Shown: piece by piece, positions 1-7,645 of the stretch
Layout of the letters: the number at the start of each line of letters is the position of its first letter
Position numbering within the stretch: the stretch's first letter is position 1
NCBI RefSeq assembly: GCF_002287135.1
Contig: NZ_NESU01000003.1
Coordinates: 1 to 64,000 of the forward strand
Source of the DNA: Helicobacter sp. TUL
Lineage (GTDB): Bacteria; Campylobacterota; Campylobacteria; Campylobacterales; Helicobacteraceae
DNA length: 64,000 bases
Reading direction: 5' to 3'
Notes under the pieces: generated by a model
Database searches by the model: none
What the model was told of the DNA's origin: nothing
Seen by the model: the letters and a program-made list of their open reading frames with translations, nothing else
Translations under genes and position numbers: made by a program

Positions 1-283
1 TTATGTCGCAGCGGATGATGCAAATTATTATGCTTACACATTAAGCAAATATCTTGAAACAAATGGCATAGAATTTAAACATGTTGCGCGTCTTGATTCA
101 CATCGCACAAAGCTTGTGTTTCCAAATGAAAGTATAGATATTGCAAATCTCAAGTGGTTATATGAATATTATTTGTATCAAAAAGGCAAAAAGCCTTATA
201 AACTTATGGATATTTCCGCTCCAGAAGATGAAATCAACAAGTATTTTAACATTAGTAATCCAAAATATCCCAAGAGACAATGA
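1..283 (+). CDS. 3' end of an unrecognised protein (partial)
   Basis: The frame starting at base 2 is open from the window edge to a TGA at 281-283 and gives the last 93 or so residues of a protein (begins YVAADDANYYAY, ends NPKYPKRQ). It is rich in Tyr, Lys, Asn and Asp and has no membrane segment. The start lies outside the window. I do not recognise the family. The stretch RLDSHRTKLVF and the following tyrosine-rich helix-like segment suggest a soluble alpha/beta protein, but no catalytic motif is visible. It converges on the LysE-type gene with a 23-base A-rich gap. Confidence 0.6.
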   Translation, partial: YVAADDANYYAYTLSKYLETNGIEFKHVARLDSHRTKLVFPNESIDIANLKWLYEYYLYQKGKKPYKLMDISAPEDEINKYFNISNPKYPKRQ

Positions 284-306
284 AATCAAAAAACCCAAAA
301 AAACAA

Positions 307-921
307 CTAACTATACAAAATATGCCATATCGCATAAAACAAATATGCACCAAAAAACGCAAACAATACACCACAAAGCCTATCTATCCACATAAACATC
401 TTTTGCGTGAGATAAGCTCTAAGCACATTTCCTAGCACAATCACACCCAAAAATGGCAAACTCAATGCACAAAAAAGCACCATAATACGCTCCCCCAAAT
501 CTACCTCCATAAAAGGAACAATAATCGTGGCAAAAAATAACAATGCCTTAGGATTAGAAAGATTGATACCCAACGCCTTGAAATATAATCCCAACAAAGC
601 CCGAAAATCCTTATCTTGTGGGCGTTGATTAATTTGTGTTATCGCACCCTTATAATCCACATTTACCAACAACACATACGCAAGATACGCCAAATAAACA
701 CCGCCTACAAACATAAGGGCAATCTGCACAAATACATTGCCCAAAACATAGCTAAGCCCCAAATACAAAGCGCCCATAAATACAACCCAGCCACTTGCGA
801 TACCCAAAAATGCGACAAAAGCCGCTCGCATACCTAAACATAAACTTGTCCGCAAAACAAGTAAAATATCAGGACCAGGTGTCAATGCCCCCACAAAGCC
901 TATAACAAAAATTCCAAGCAA
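307..921 (-). CDS. LysE/RhtB-family amino-acid exporter (N-terminus uncertain)
   Basis: Inner-membrane exporter of the LysE/RhtB family, which expels amino acids or homoserine-type compounds. The family signature GALTPGPDILLVLR lies at residues 11-24 and five to six hydrophobic segments follow, including a central Pro/Asn patch (LSNPKALLFF). The only in-frame start is a TTG at 921 without a convincing ribosome site. A good site (AAGGAA) instead precedes an ATG at 935 in another frame, which hits a stop after 11 codons. Adding one T to the T5 run (complement of 907-911) would join that ATG to the body and put TPGP about 19 residues from the start, as is usual in the family. The gene may therefore be frameshifted. 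It lies 18 bases downstream of the DUF455 gene, probably cotranscribed. Confidence 0.8.
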   Translation of the reverse strand: MLGIFVIGFVGALTPGPDILLVLRTSLCLGMRAAFVAFLGIASGWVVFMGALYLGLSYVLGNVFVQIALMFVGGVYLAYLAYVLLVNVDYKGAITQINQRPQDKDFRALLGLYFKALGINLSNPKALLFFATIIVPFMEVDLGERIMVLFCALSLPFLGVIVLGNVLRAYLTQKMFMWIDRLCGVLFAFFGAYLFYAIWHILYS

Positions 922-939
922 TCCAAATGTTCCATGTAT

Positions 940-1788
940 TTATTTCCTTGATAGTCTTCTTTCGCTTTGCTTTGCATAAAATGCCTGCAAAGATTCTAAC
1001 TCCATAATGCTAAAACCTGCTTGCAATCTCGCATCAACATTGAGAATCTTCCCTGCAAGACTAAAATGTTCAAACCTTTCGCATAATGCAACAAAAGGCT
1101 GTGGAGTGGGCATATCTTGTTGGGCATACTTCCACCATATATCTCCTTTTTGCACATGACCCACCTCATCACGCAAAATAATCTCAAATACTTCTGCAAT
1201 CTTAGATTTAAATGGGAGGTTTGTTTGCATAAGTTTTTGCAACACAAAAGGATTGGCATCTAATCCCTTTGCTTCCAACCCACGATGCACCACTCCCATA
1301 CGCCACTCCAAACTTGCCTGTGTTGCCTGCATTGCCTCAAAAAGCGTATTATGCACAGGAAACGCACCATATACAGAATCTAACTCACCTAAAAGCTCCT
1401 CCAAAAGCCCAAAATGTTTCAACTCCTCATCTGCCACGCTAAGCCAATCCATATAAAATGCCAAAGGCATATCCCTAAAACGATAACAAGCATCAAGTGC
1501 CAAAATAATCGCACTAGCTTCTATATGCGTTACAGAATGCAAGACCTTTGCCAAGGCAAGTTTAGATTTAGCGTGATTTGGGCGGCGAATCTTAAGTGCA
1601 GAGGTATTATTATCGCGCATAATCCACAAGCTTTCTAAATCCGAACTTGGACGCACGCAAGTGCTTGATGTAAAATCTACGCATCCTCGCTTGACATCAT
1701 CATAAAAGGGCATAAATTTTTCTCGTATTTGGGTAAAACTTGTGCTTTGGAGTATGTCCTCTAATGCTTCAAAAAACGCTACTTTCAT
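940..1788 (-). CDS. DUF455 ferritin-like protein
   Basis: 282-residue soluble protein of the DUF455 family, predicted to fold as a ferritin-like four-helix bundle with a carboxylate-bridged metal site. Candidate ligands are visible: HIEASAI (about 85-93), DEELKHF (about 118-124) and RDEVGHV (about 205-211), each an E/D plus H on a helix. The function is not established; family members resemble metal-dependent oxygenases or hydroxylases of the MiaE/ferritin type. The ATG at 1788 has no ribosome site and sits only 7 bases from a minus-strand TATAAT, so the message may be leaderless. It is followed closely by the LysE-type gene. Confidence 0.85.
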   Translation of the reverse strand: MKVAFFEALEDILQSTSFTQIREKFMPFYDDVKRGCVDFTSSTCVRPSSDLESLWIMRDNNTSALKIRRPNHAKSKLALAKVLHSVTHIEASAIILALDACYRFRDMPLAFYMDWLSVADEELKHFGLLEELLGELDSVYGAFPVHNTLFEAMQATQASLEWRMGVVHRGLEAKGLDANPFVLQKLMQTNLPFKSKIAEVFEIILRDEVGHVQKGDIWWKYAQQDMPTPQPFVALCERFEHFSLAGKILNVDARLQAGFSIMELESLQAFYAKQSERRLSRK

Positions 1789-1795
1789 AGGCGAA

Positions 1796-1801
1796 ATTAT
1801 A
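1796..1801 (-). promoter_or_regulatory. -10 box for the DUF455 gene
   Basis: The minus strand reads TATAAT here, ending 7 bases before the DUF455 ATG. A start of transcription at the usual distance would fall at or next to the A of the ATG, giving a leaderless message. It is paired head to head with the plus-strand TATAAT at 1813-1818. Confidence 0.6.
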
Positions 1802-1812
1802 GCGATTTTTAG

Positions 1813-1818
1813 TATAAT
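1813..1818 (+). promoter_or_regulatory. -10 box for the methyltransferase gene
   Basis: TATAAT within AGTATAATCT, about 30 bases upstream of the methyltransferase ATG. It is separated by 11 bases from the opposite-facing TATAAT, so the two promoters share one short AT-rich core. Confidence 0.65.
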
Positions 1819-1847
1819 CTCCCAAAAACTAATACCAAGGAGTGTTT

Positions 1848-2657
1848 ATGCAATGCAAGATTTGTTCAAGTCCGGTGGAAAAGGCATTTGAAGCTGAGAT
1901 TCTTCAAAAATACCAAGAAGGATTCTATAAATGCCAATCCTGCGGATTTCTTGGGGCAGATGAGGCACACTGGCTCTCTGAAGCCTACACAAATGCTATA
2001 AACGCTTCTGATACAGGAATTGTGGCTAGAAATCTCTCACTATACAAAATAGTTAGTCTTATTGCCTATAACATCTTTGGTTTCCGATCCAAAAATGTAA
2101 TTGGGGGGGGGGTGAGCACACTTGTTGATTTTGGCGGTGGCACTGGATTGCTTGTTCGTCTCTTGCGTGATGTTGGTATTGAAGCATTTTGGCAAGATGA
2201 ATATTGTCAAAATATTTTTGCACGTGGATTTGAATGGGATTGCAACACAAAGCCGACGCTATTAACGAGTTTTGAAGTTTTTGAACATCTTCCAAATCCC
2301 ATGGAGCAAATCTCTACTATGTTTGCTGTATGTCCCAATATCTTGTTTTCTACAGAATTACTTCCCTGTCCCATTCCTCAATATAATGGCAAGGATACTT
2401 GGTGGTATTATGGCTTTGAACATGGACAACATATTAGTTTCTACACAAAACAAACTCTCGAATATATAGCCAAGCAAAAAGGTGTGTTCCTATCCTCATA
2501 TAGAGGCATTCATTTATTTAGTCAGCACAAAGTCAATCCTGTATTGTTTGCTGCACTCATACGCTTTGCCAACAAAGGAGCATTTTGGATTCTCAAACAT
2601 TTTTTACAAAGCAAAACGCTTAGCGACCATCAACTACTCTCTACCGCGCTACGCTAA
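1848..2657 (+). CDS. SAM-dependent methyltransferase with a G10 tract, probably phase variable
   Basis: 269-residue protein with an N-terminal zinc-ribbon-like part (CKICSSP at 3-9, CQSCGF about 30) and a Rossmann methyltransferase core: motif I is LVDFGGGTGLLVRLL (about 92-106), followed by FEVFEHLPNP (about 142-151). This arrangement is typical of methyltransferases that act on sugars or polysaccharides in glycan clusters, but the substrate cannot be read from sequence. The ATG at 1848 is preceded by AAGGAG at 1837-1842; the GTG at 1842 overlaps that site and is less likely. Ten consecutive G (2103-2112) lie in codons for Gly-Gly-Gly-Val just before motif I. Slippage by one or two bases would truncate the protein ahead of the SAM-binding loop. 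As given, the frame is ON. Confidence 0.85.
   Translation: MQCKICSSPVEKAFEAEILQKYQEGFYKCQSCGFLGADEAHWLSEAYTNAINASDTGIVARNLSLYKIVSLIAYNIFGFRSKNVIGGGVSTLVDFGGGTGLLVRLLRDVGIEAFWQDEYCQNIFARGFEWDCNTKPTLLTSFEVFEHLPNPMEQISTMFAVCPNILFSTELLPCPIPQYNGKDTWWYYGFEHGQHISFYTKQTLEYIAKQKGVFLSSYRGIHLFSQHKVNPVLFAALIRFANKGAFWILKHFLQSKTLSDHQLLSTALR
2103..2112 (+). repeat. G10 homopolymer inside a coding region
   Basis: Ten G in a row within the methyltransferase frame. It is the only G or C run of this length in the window. In Helicobacter and Campylobacter, G/C runs of this size commonly vary in length by slippage and switch surface-structure genes on and off. Confidence 0.9.
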
Positions 2658-2672
2658 TTAACAAACTTTGAC

Positions 2673-2678
2673 TACAAT
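2673..2678 (+). promoter_or_regulatory. possible -10 box for the rhodanese gene
   Basis: TACAAT about 30 bases before the rhodanese ATG, inside the gap after the methyltransferase stop. No clear -35 at the normal distance. Confidence 0.4.
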
Positions 2679-2708
2679 ACCCACAAATTACTCAGGTGGA
2701 GAATCTTC

Positions 2709-3044
2709 ATGGAATTTAAAGGCAAAAACAATCCCTCATTAGCAAACCCAATTTATGCGCCAGATTTAACAACAATGGAATTTGATATCATCGATATTCG
2801 CGATGAAAGCGATTATGGCTATGCACATATAAAAAATTCTCAACATTTCAATAACGCACAAGATGTCTATAACTACGCGCAAAAACACAAAGACAAAAAT
2901 ATCTTGCTTGTTTGCTATAGTGGTCATACAGCTAGTGTGTTAGGGAGTCATCTTGTAGAAGCTGGGTGTGAAAATATCTATTATTTTGACGATTATTTCA
3001 CACATTTTGAGCTTTTGGGCTTGCTCAACACACAACAATCCTAA
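2709..3044 (+). CDS. rhodanese-domain protein
   Basis: 111-residue single-domain rhodanese. The domain begins with a typical CH2A-like segment FDIIDIRDESDYGYAHIKNS (about 26-45) and ends with the active-site loop CYSGHTAS (about 71-78), whose cysteine would carry a persulfide. Such small rhodaneses move sulfane sulfur between partners; the actual donor and acceptor are unknown. No signal peptide, so cytoplasmic. ATG at 2709 is preceded by GGTGGAG. The next gene, yggT-like, begins 67 bases later. Confidence 0.88.
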   Translation: MEFKGKNNPSLANPIYAPDLTTMEFDIIDIRDESDYGYAHIKNSQHFNNAQDVYNYAQKHKDKNILLVCYSGHTASVLGSHLVEAGCENIYYFDDYFTHFELLGLLNTQQS

Positions 3045-3111
3045 AGATTTCAAAGCCTACCAAAAGCACTCTAAACAAAATGCAAATGTCTCAACACCAC
3101 AAGGAGTGATA

Positions 3112-3411
3112 ATGATTCTTGGCACATTTTTACAAGCAATCGCAACCATAGCAAGTATGTTGCTTAATCTCTACATTTGGATTCTTATCATTGCCACGCT
3201 CATTAGTTGGGTGCGTCCTGATCCATACAACCCTATTGTGCAAGTCCTTTATCGCCTAAGTGAGCCAGTTTTTGCTAGAGTGCGCAAACTAATACCCACC
3301 AACATAGGAGGACTAGATTTTGCGCCACTTATTGTCATTGTAGCGCTCAAGTTTATTGACCTCACACTAATACAGATTCTCTATAGATTTGCCAAGGCAT
3401 ATAATGCATAA
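3112..3411 (+). CDS. YggT-family inner-membrane protein
   Basis: 99-residue integral membrane protein of the YggT family with two hydrophobic blocks (about 3-30 and 70-90) separated by the conserved loop SWVRPDPYNPIVQVLYRLSE, as is usual in the family. Proposed roles are in osmotic tolerance or cell-division/envelope organisation; the biochemical function is unknown. The ATG at 3112 is chosen because AAGGAG stands at 3101-3106; the frame is open further upstream but lacks a site there. Its stop overlaps the start of the transglycosylase gene by 8 bases, suggesting coupling. Confidence 0.85.
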   Translation: MILGTFLQAIATIASMLLNLYIWILIIATLISWVRPDPYNPIVQVLYRLSEPVFARVRKLIPTNIGGLDFAPLIVIVALKFIDLTLIQILYRFAKAYNA

Positions 3412-5038
3412 AAAACTTGCTTATGTTGTAGCATTGTGGAGTATTTTTACCATACAAGCCATTGCCCAAGAAATTACCCTAAAATTTTTAGAATCCAAGC
3501 CCAAAGGGTTAGCGCGGGATTTTTATATTTGGCGTTTTCTTAGTGATGAAAATACTTCTTTGCAAGATGCACTCAAAGCCTATGAACTCGTCTATAGAAA
3601 AACCCCAAAACTCACAGCACTCCTAGAAAAAAAAGGTATGCCACACGAATTACCAAGGGAGCTGCATTGCAAAAATTTAAGTTTTGAATCTTTGCTAAAA
3701 GAAGATCAAGAATGTATCAACTATGGCTTAAAACTAAGCCTCATTCCAAATCTCTCACCACAACAATTACATGCCCTAAAAGCAAAAATCTCCTCAAACA
3801 AAGCCCTTAGCCAAAAAGTAGAGATTCTAAGCTCTAAGATGGTGCTTACAAAAATGCTCCAAAGTGATGCCAAAACCTTTGCGCAAATCTATAACGCACT
3901 TACCCAAAAACAACGCGAAAAATTCATAAATCAAGCTATCAAACCCCAAAGGTTAAAAAAACTTGCTGATGAAAATATCCCAGCATTTAACAAAATGCTC
4001 CAAGGCATTATTCTTTCGGATTCTTTGCCTAAATTTAAAAAATCCCTGCTTAATGCGCATATCACCAATGCAAATCCCTATACGCTTTTTTTGCTTGGCA
4101 TGCATGAGCTTATGGCAAACAACAAACAAAATGCACTCACATATTTTAAGCTTACACACAATGCTAGTAAGGATATGTTTTTGCAAGATAAGGCGCTTTT
4201 TTGGCAATATTATGTCAGCAAGGATAAAAAAATCCTCTCCAAACTTGCACAAAGCACAAATCTTGATATTTACACAATTTATGCCAACCAAAAACTCAAA
4301 CAAACGCCACAATACACAATCATTGCTGATTTCACACCTTTAAGCAAGAAAAAACCTCCCTTTAATATACAAGATCCCTTTGAATGGGAAATTTTACGCT
4401 CCAATCTCTCGCAAGTTACAGACCCAAAAGCACTTGATGAACTCACACAAGAATTTGCCTTTGCAGATTCTCTAGCTCATATGGCTTATGTGCATAATCG
4501 CGCAACAAAATACCAAAACAATTACTTCCTCTCTCCTTTTGCACAAAACATAAAATGGAAAAATACTCACCAAAAATCACTAACCTATGCAATCGCTAGA
4601 CAAGAGAGTAATTTTCTTCCCGCACTTATTTCAACTTCTTATGCGCTAGGTATGATGCAAATTATGCCCTTTAATGTCGAGCCATTTACAAAAAGTATGG
4701 GGCTTAAGGACATCAAATTAGAAGATATGTTTAATCCTATCATTGCTTTGGAATTTGGGAGATTCTATCTTGATGAGTTAGAGCGAGAGTTTAAGCACCC
4801 ACTTTTTGTGGCATATGCTTATAATGGAGGTCCGGGGTTTTTGCGTCGCACACTCCAACAAAAAAAACTTTTTCTAAAAAAACGAGAATACGAGCCGTGG
4901 CTAAGTATGGAGCTTATTCCTTATGAAGAATCTCGCATATATGGGCTAAAAGTCCTTGCAAATTATATTGTTTATCAAGAACTTTTTGGTAATAATGCCA
5001 ATTTGGAAGAATTACTCAAGACAACTTTAATCAACTAA
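3404..5038 (+). CDS. slt: soluble lytic murein transglycosylase
   Basis: 544-residue periplasmic enzyme that cleaves the MurNAc-GlcNAc bond of peptidoglycan with formation of 1,6-anhydroMurNAc. An N-terminal signal peptide ends near AIAQE (about residue 22). A long helical alpha-superhelix part follows, then the C-terminal SLT domain with IARQESNF (catalytic Glu at 401), ALGMMQIMP and AYNGGPG. Start at ATG 3404 (AAGG 7 bases upstream) rather than the upstream TTG. It is the first of a run slt-galU-small membrane protein-murA, an order I recall from H. pylori. The ATG overlaps the end of yggT. Confidence 0.92.
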   Translation: MHKKLAYVVALWSIFTIQAIAQEITLKFLESKPKGLARDFYIWRFLSDENTSLQDALKAYELVYRKTPKLTALLEKKGMPHELPRELHCKNLSFESLLKEDQECINYGLKLSLIPNLSPQQLHALKAKISSNKALSQKVEILSSKMVLTKMLQSDAKTFAQIYNALTQKQREKFINQAIKPQRLKKLADENIPAFNKMLQGIILSDSLPKFKKSLLNAHITNANPYTLFLLGMHELMANNKQNALTYFKLTHNASKDMFLQDKALFWQYYVSKDKKILSKLAQSTNLDIYTIYANQKLKQTPQYTIIADFTPLSKKKPPFNIQDPFEWEILRSNLSQVTDPKALDELTQEFAFADSLAHMAYVHNRATKYQNNYFLSPFAQNIKWKNTHQKSLTYAIARQESNFLPALISTSYALGMMQIMPFNVEPFTKSMGLKDIKLEDMFNPIIALEFGRFYLDELEREFKHPLFVAYAYNGGPGFLRRTLQQKKLFLKKREYEPWLSMELIPYEESRIYGLKVLANYIVYQELFGNNANLEELLKTTLIN

Positions 5039-5054
5039 CCCTTAAGGAGTTTTT

Positions 5055-5879
5055 ATGATCGATAAATGTTTATTTCCAGCAGCAGGATATGGGACACGAT
5101 TTTTACCCGCCACAAAGGCAATGCCAAAAGAAATGCTCCCTATTTTAGTAAAACCACTTATTCAATACGGCGTAGAAGAAGCATTAGAAGCTGGGTGTCA
5201 TACGATGGCAATCGTAACTGGGCGTGGTAAAAGAGCGATTGAAGATCACTTTGATAGAAATTATGAGCTTGAGCACCAAATCGAGGGAACAGACAAAGAA
5301 GAATTGCTCAAAGACATTAGACGCCTTACAAATCTTTGCAAATTCTCTTACACACGACAAGAAGAAATGAAGGGATTAGGACATGCTATTCTCACTGGCG
5401 AAGTGCTCATCGGACAAGAACCTTTTGCAGTAATATTGGCTGATGACTTATGTGTCAATCATGGCTCACAAGGTGTTTTATCGCAAATGGTAGATCTTTA
5501 TAAACGCTATCGTTGCTCCATTGTGGCTATTGAGGAAGTAGAAAAAAAAGAAGTAGATAAATATGGGATTATAGACGGAGAAATGATAGAAGAGGGCGTG
5601 TATCGTGTTAATAATATGATTGAAAAGCCTAGCGTAGATTCTGCCCCTAGCAACCTCGCTATCATTGGGCGCTATATCCTCACCCCTGATATTTTTGATA
5701 TTTTGCGTGTTACCAAGCCGGGAAAAAAAGGTGAGATTCAAATCACTGATGCCTTGTTAGAACAAGCCAAACAAGGAAGAGTGCTTGCCTATAAATTCCA
5801 AGGTTCTCGCTATGATTGTGGTTCAATAGATGGCTATGTCAGAGCCACAACAGATTTATTTAAAACTTTTAAACCCTAA
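5055..5879 (+). CDS. galU: UTP-glucose-1-phosphate uridylyltransferase
   Basis: 274-residue cytoplasmic enzyme making UDP-glucose from UTP and glucose-1-phosphate, feeding lipopolysaccharide and glycan synthesis. The nucleotide-binding signature FPAAGYGTRFLPATKAMPKE (7-26) is complete, as are the VILADDL metal segment (about 125-131), GEIQITDAL and the C-terminal YDCGSIDGY. Length is typical. ATG follows AAGGAG. It lies 16 bases after slt and 13 before a small membrane protein, in a tight same-strand run. Confidence 0.96.
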   Translation: MIDKCLFPAAGYGTRFLPATKAMPKEMLPILVKPLIQYGVEEALEAGCHTMAIVTGRGKRAIEDHFDRNYELEHQIEGTDKEELLKDIRRLTNLCKFSYTRQEEMKGLGHAILTGEVLIGQEPFAVILADDLCVNHGSQGVLSQMVDLYKRYRCSIVAIEEVEKKEVDKYGIIDGEMIEEGVYRVNNMIEKPSVDSAPSNLAIIGRYILTPDIFDILRVTKPGKKGEIQITDALLEQAKQGRVLAYKFQGSRYDCGSIDGYVRATTDLFKTFKP

Positions 5880-5892
5880 ATCTGCTTCATAA

Positions 5893-6300
5893 ATGTTTGA
5901 TATATTTTTTTATGTGATGTGTTGGCTAGTGATGTTTATCCTAGCCTTACCTATTATGTTTGCCGGACTCTTAAGCGTAGCGCTTGAAAATGATGACAAA
6001 CCGATAGTAAAAAATCCACTTATGGAATTATATAAAGAGATTCTCGCGCACAAAGATGACAAAGAAAAGATACAAGAAAACTATCAAACTTTTACCAAAA
6101 ACTTTAACACATGTCCTCCAAATAGCCCCAATTTTGATACTTGGCTAAATATTATCTATAATCTTTCAATCAATTCTGTTCTTATGGAAGCCGATGAGGT
6201 GGCGAAATTTCGAGATATGCTAGAAGACGCAAATCCAAGCATTGCAAAAGCTATCCAAAACAAAATAGGCAGTGCCCTACAACATAGAGAAAAACTATAA
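5893..6300 (+). CDS. small membrane-anchored protein between galU and murA
   Basis: 135-residue protein with one N-terminal hydrophobic segment (about 3-32) and a charged, mostly helical remainder likely to face the cytoplasm or periplasm. No enzymatic motif is visible. A protein of this size sits in the same place in H. pylori as far as I recall, so it is probably a conserved Helicobacter protein of unknown role, possibly linked to precursor synthesis by its neighbours only. Only 11 bases separate it from murA, whose ribosome site AAGGAG overlaps the gap. Confidence 0.75.
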   Translation: MFDIFFYVMCWLVMFILALPIMFAGLLSVALENDDKPIVKNPLMELYKEILAHKDDKEKIQENYQTFTKNFNTCPPNSPNFDTWLNIIYNLSINSVLMEADEVAKFRDMLEDANPSIAKAIQNKIGSALQHREKL

Positions 6301-6311
6301 AGGAGTGTCTT

Positions 6312-7577
6312 ATGGACTATCTTACCATTACCCAATCCCCAATCTTAAGCGGTGAAGTTGCCATTTCAGGAGCCAAAAATGCCGCGCTCCCACTTTTAGC
6401 CCTCACATTGCTTAGCAAAGAAGATGTGCGCATATCCAATCTACCAAATGTCGCAGATGTCAAGACACTCTCAAAGCTCTTAGAACACTTAGGCGCACAT
6501 ATAGAAATGCTAGATTCACACACGCTTAACATCAATTGCGCTAATATCATTCACACAAAAGCACTCTATGATATTGTGCGTAAAATGCGTGCTTCTATCC
6601 TAGTGCTAGGACCATTATTGGCGCGTTTTAGAAAATGTCAGGTGAGTTTGCCCGGAGGCTGTGCCATAGGTGCGCGTCCTGTAGATTTGCACCTCAAAGC
6701 CATGGAAAAAATGGGCGCTCATATCCATATTGAGGGTGGCTATATCATCGCGAATGCGCCAAATGGCTTGCAAGGCGCAGATATTTTATTTGACAAAATC
6801 TCGGTAACAGGAAGTGAAAATGTTATCATGGCGGCGGCTTTGGCTAAAGGTAAAACGCGCATTATCAATGCTGCCAAAGAACCTGAAGTGGTGCAACTTT
6901 GTGAGATATTAGCACACAATGGCATAGAAATTGAGGGTATAGGTAGCAATGAAATTTCTATCTATGGAAGTGATGGTGAGCTTCCTGTGTTTAAGCCTTT
7001 TAGCGTGATTCCAGATAGGATAGAAGCTGGCACATATCTTTGTGCAGGAGCTATCACAAACTCACGCATTACGCTACGCGATACCGATAGCACACATCTC
7101 CAAGCGGTTTTAGAAAAATTAGAAGAAATTGGCTTTAGTTTTGAGATTACAGAATCTAGCATTACCATACTTCCAGCACAAAAACGCAATGCCTTTGAAA
7201 TCATCACGACAGAATACCCCGGATTCCCAACCGATATGCAAGCGCAATTTATGGCACTTGCTACGCAATGTGAGGGCGTGAGTGTGATAGAAGAGCGTTT
7301 ATTTGAAAATAGATTCATGCATGTAAGCGAACTCCAAAGACTTGGTGCGGATATCAAACTATCAGGCAATATCGCAAAGGTAAGTGGCGTAAAGCCACTC
7401 ATAGGGGCGAATGTTATGGCAACAGACTTGCGCGCATCTTCAGCGCTTGTATTAGCCGCTCTTATTGCGAAAGGAAGCACAGATATACACAGAATCTATC
7501 ATCTAGATAGAGGTTATGAGGACTTAGAATCTAAACTCAAAAGATTGGGGGTGAATCTAACAAGACAAGGAGAATAA
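6312..7577 (+). CDS. murA: UDP-N-acetylglucosamine 1-carboxyvinyltransferase
   Basis: 421-residue enzyme for the first committed step of peptidoglycan synthesis, transfer of enolpyruvate from PEP to UDP-GlcNAc. The N-terminal loop [17 protein letters not shown], the catalytic loop [14 protein letters not shown] with the reactive Cys at about 117 (Cys rather than Asp, so expected to be sensitive to fosfomycin at this residue), and the C-terminal [14 protein letters not shown] and HLDRGYEDL segments are all present. Full family length. Preceded by AAGGAG. Confidence 0.96.
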   Translation: MDYLTITQSPILSGEVAISGAKNAALPLLALTLLSKEDVRISNLPNVADVKTLSKLLEHLGAHIEMLDSHTLNINCANIIHTKALYDIVRKMRASILVLGPLLARFRKCQVSLPGGCAIGARPVDLHLKAMEKMGAHIHIEGGYIIANAPNGLQGADILFDKISVTGSENVIMAAALAKGKTRIINAAKEPEVVQLCEILAHNGIEIEGIGSNEISIYGSDGELPVFKPFSVIPDRIEAGTYLCAGAITNSRITLRDTDSTHLQAVLEKLEEIGFSFEITESSITILPAQKRNAFEIITTEYPGFPTDMQAQFMALATQCEGVSVIEERLFENRFMHVSELQRLGADIKLSGNIAKVSGVKPLIGANVMATDLRASSALVLAALIAKGSTDIHRIYHLDRGYEDLESKLKRLGVNLTRQGE

Positions 7578-7645
7578 TCTCTTAGAATGACAAAACTTAT
7601 CACATTACTTGTGAAACTTTTAAATGTAAATACAAAGGAGTAAGG

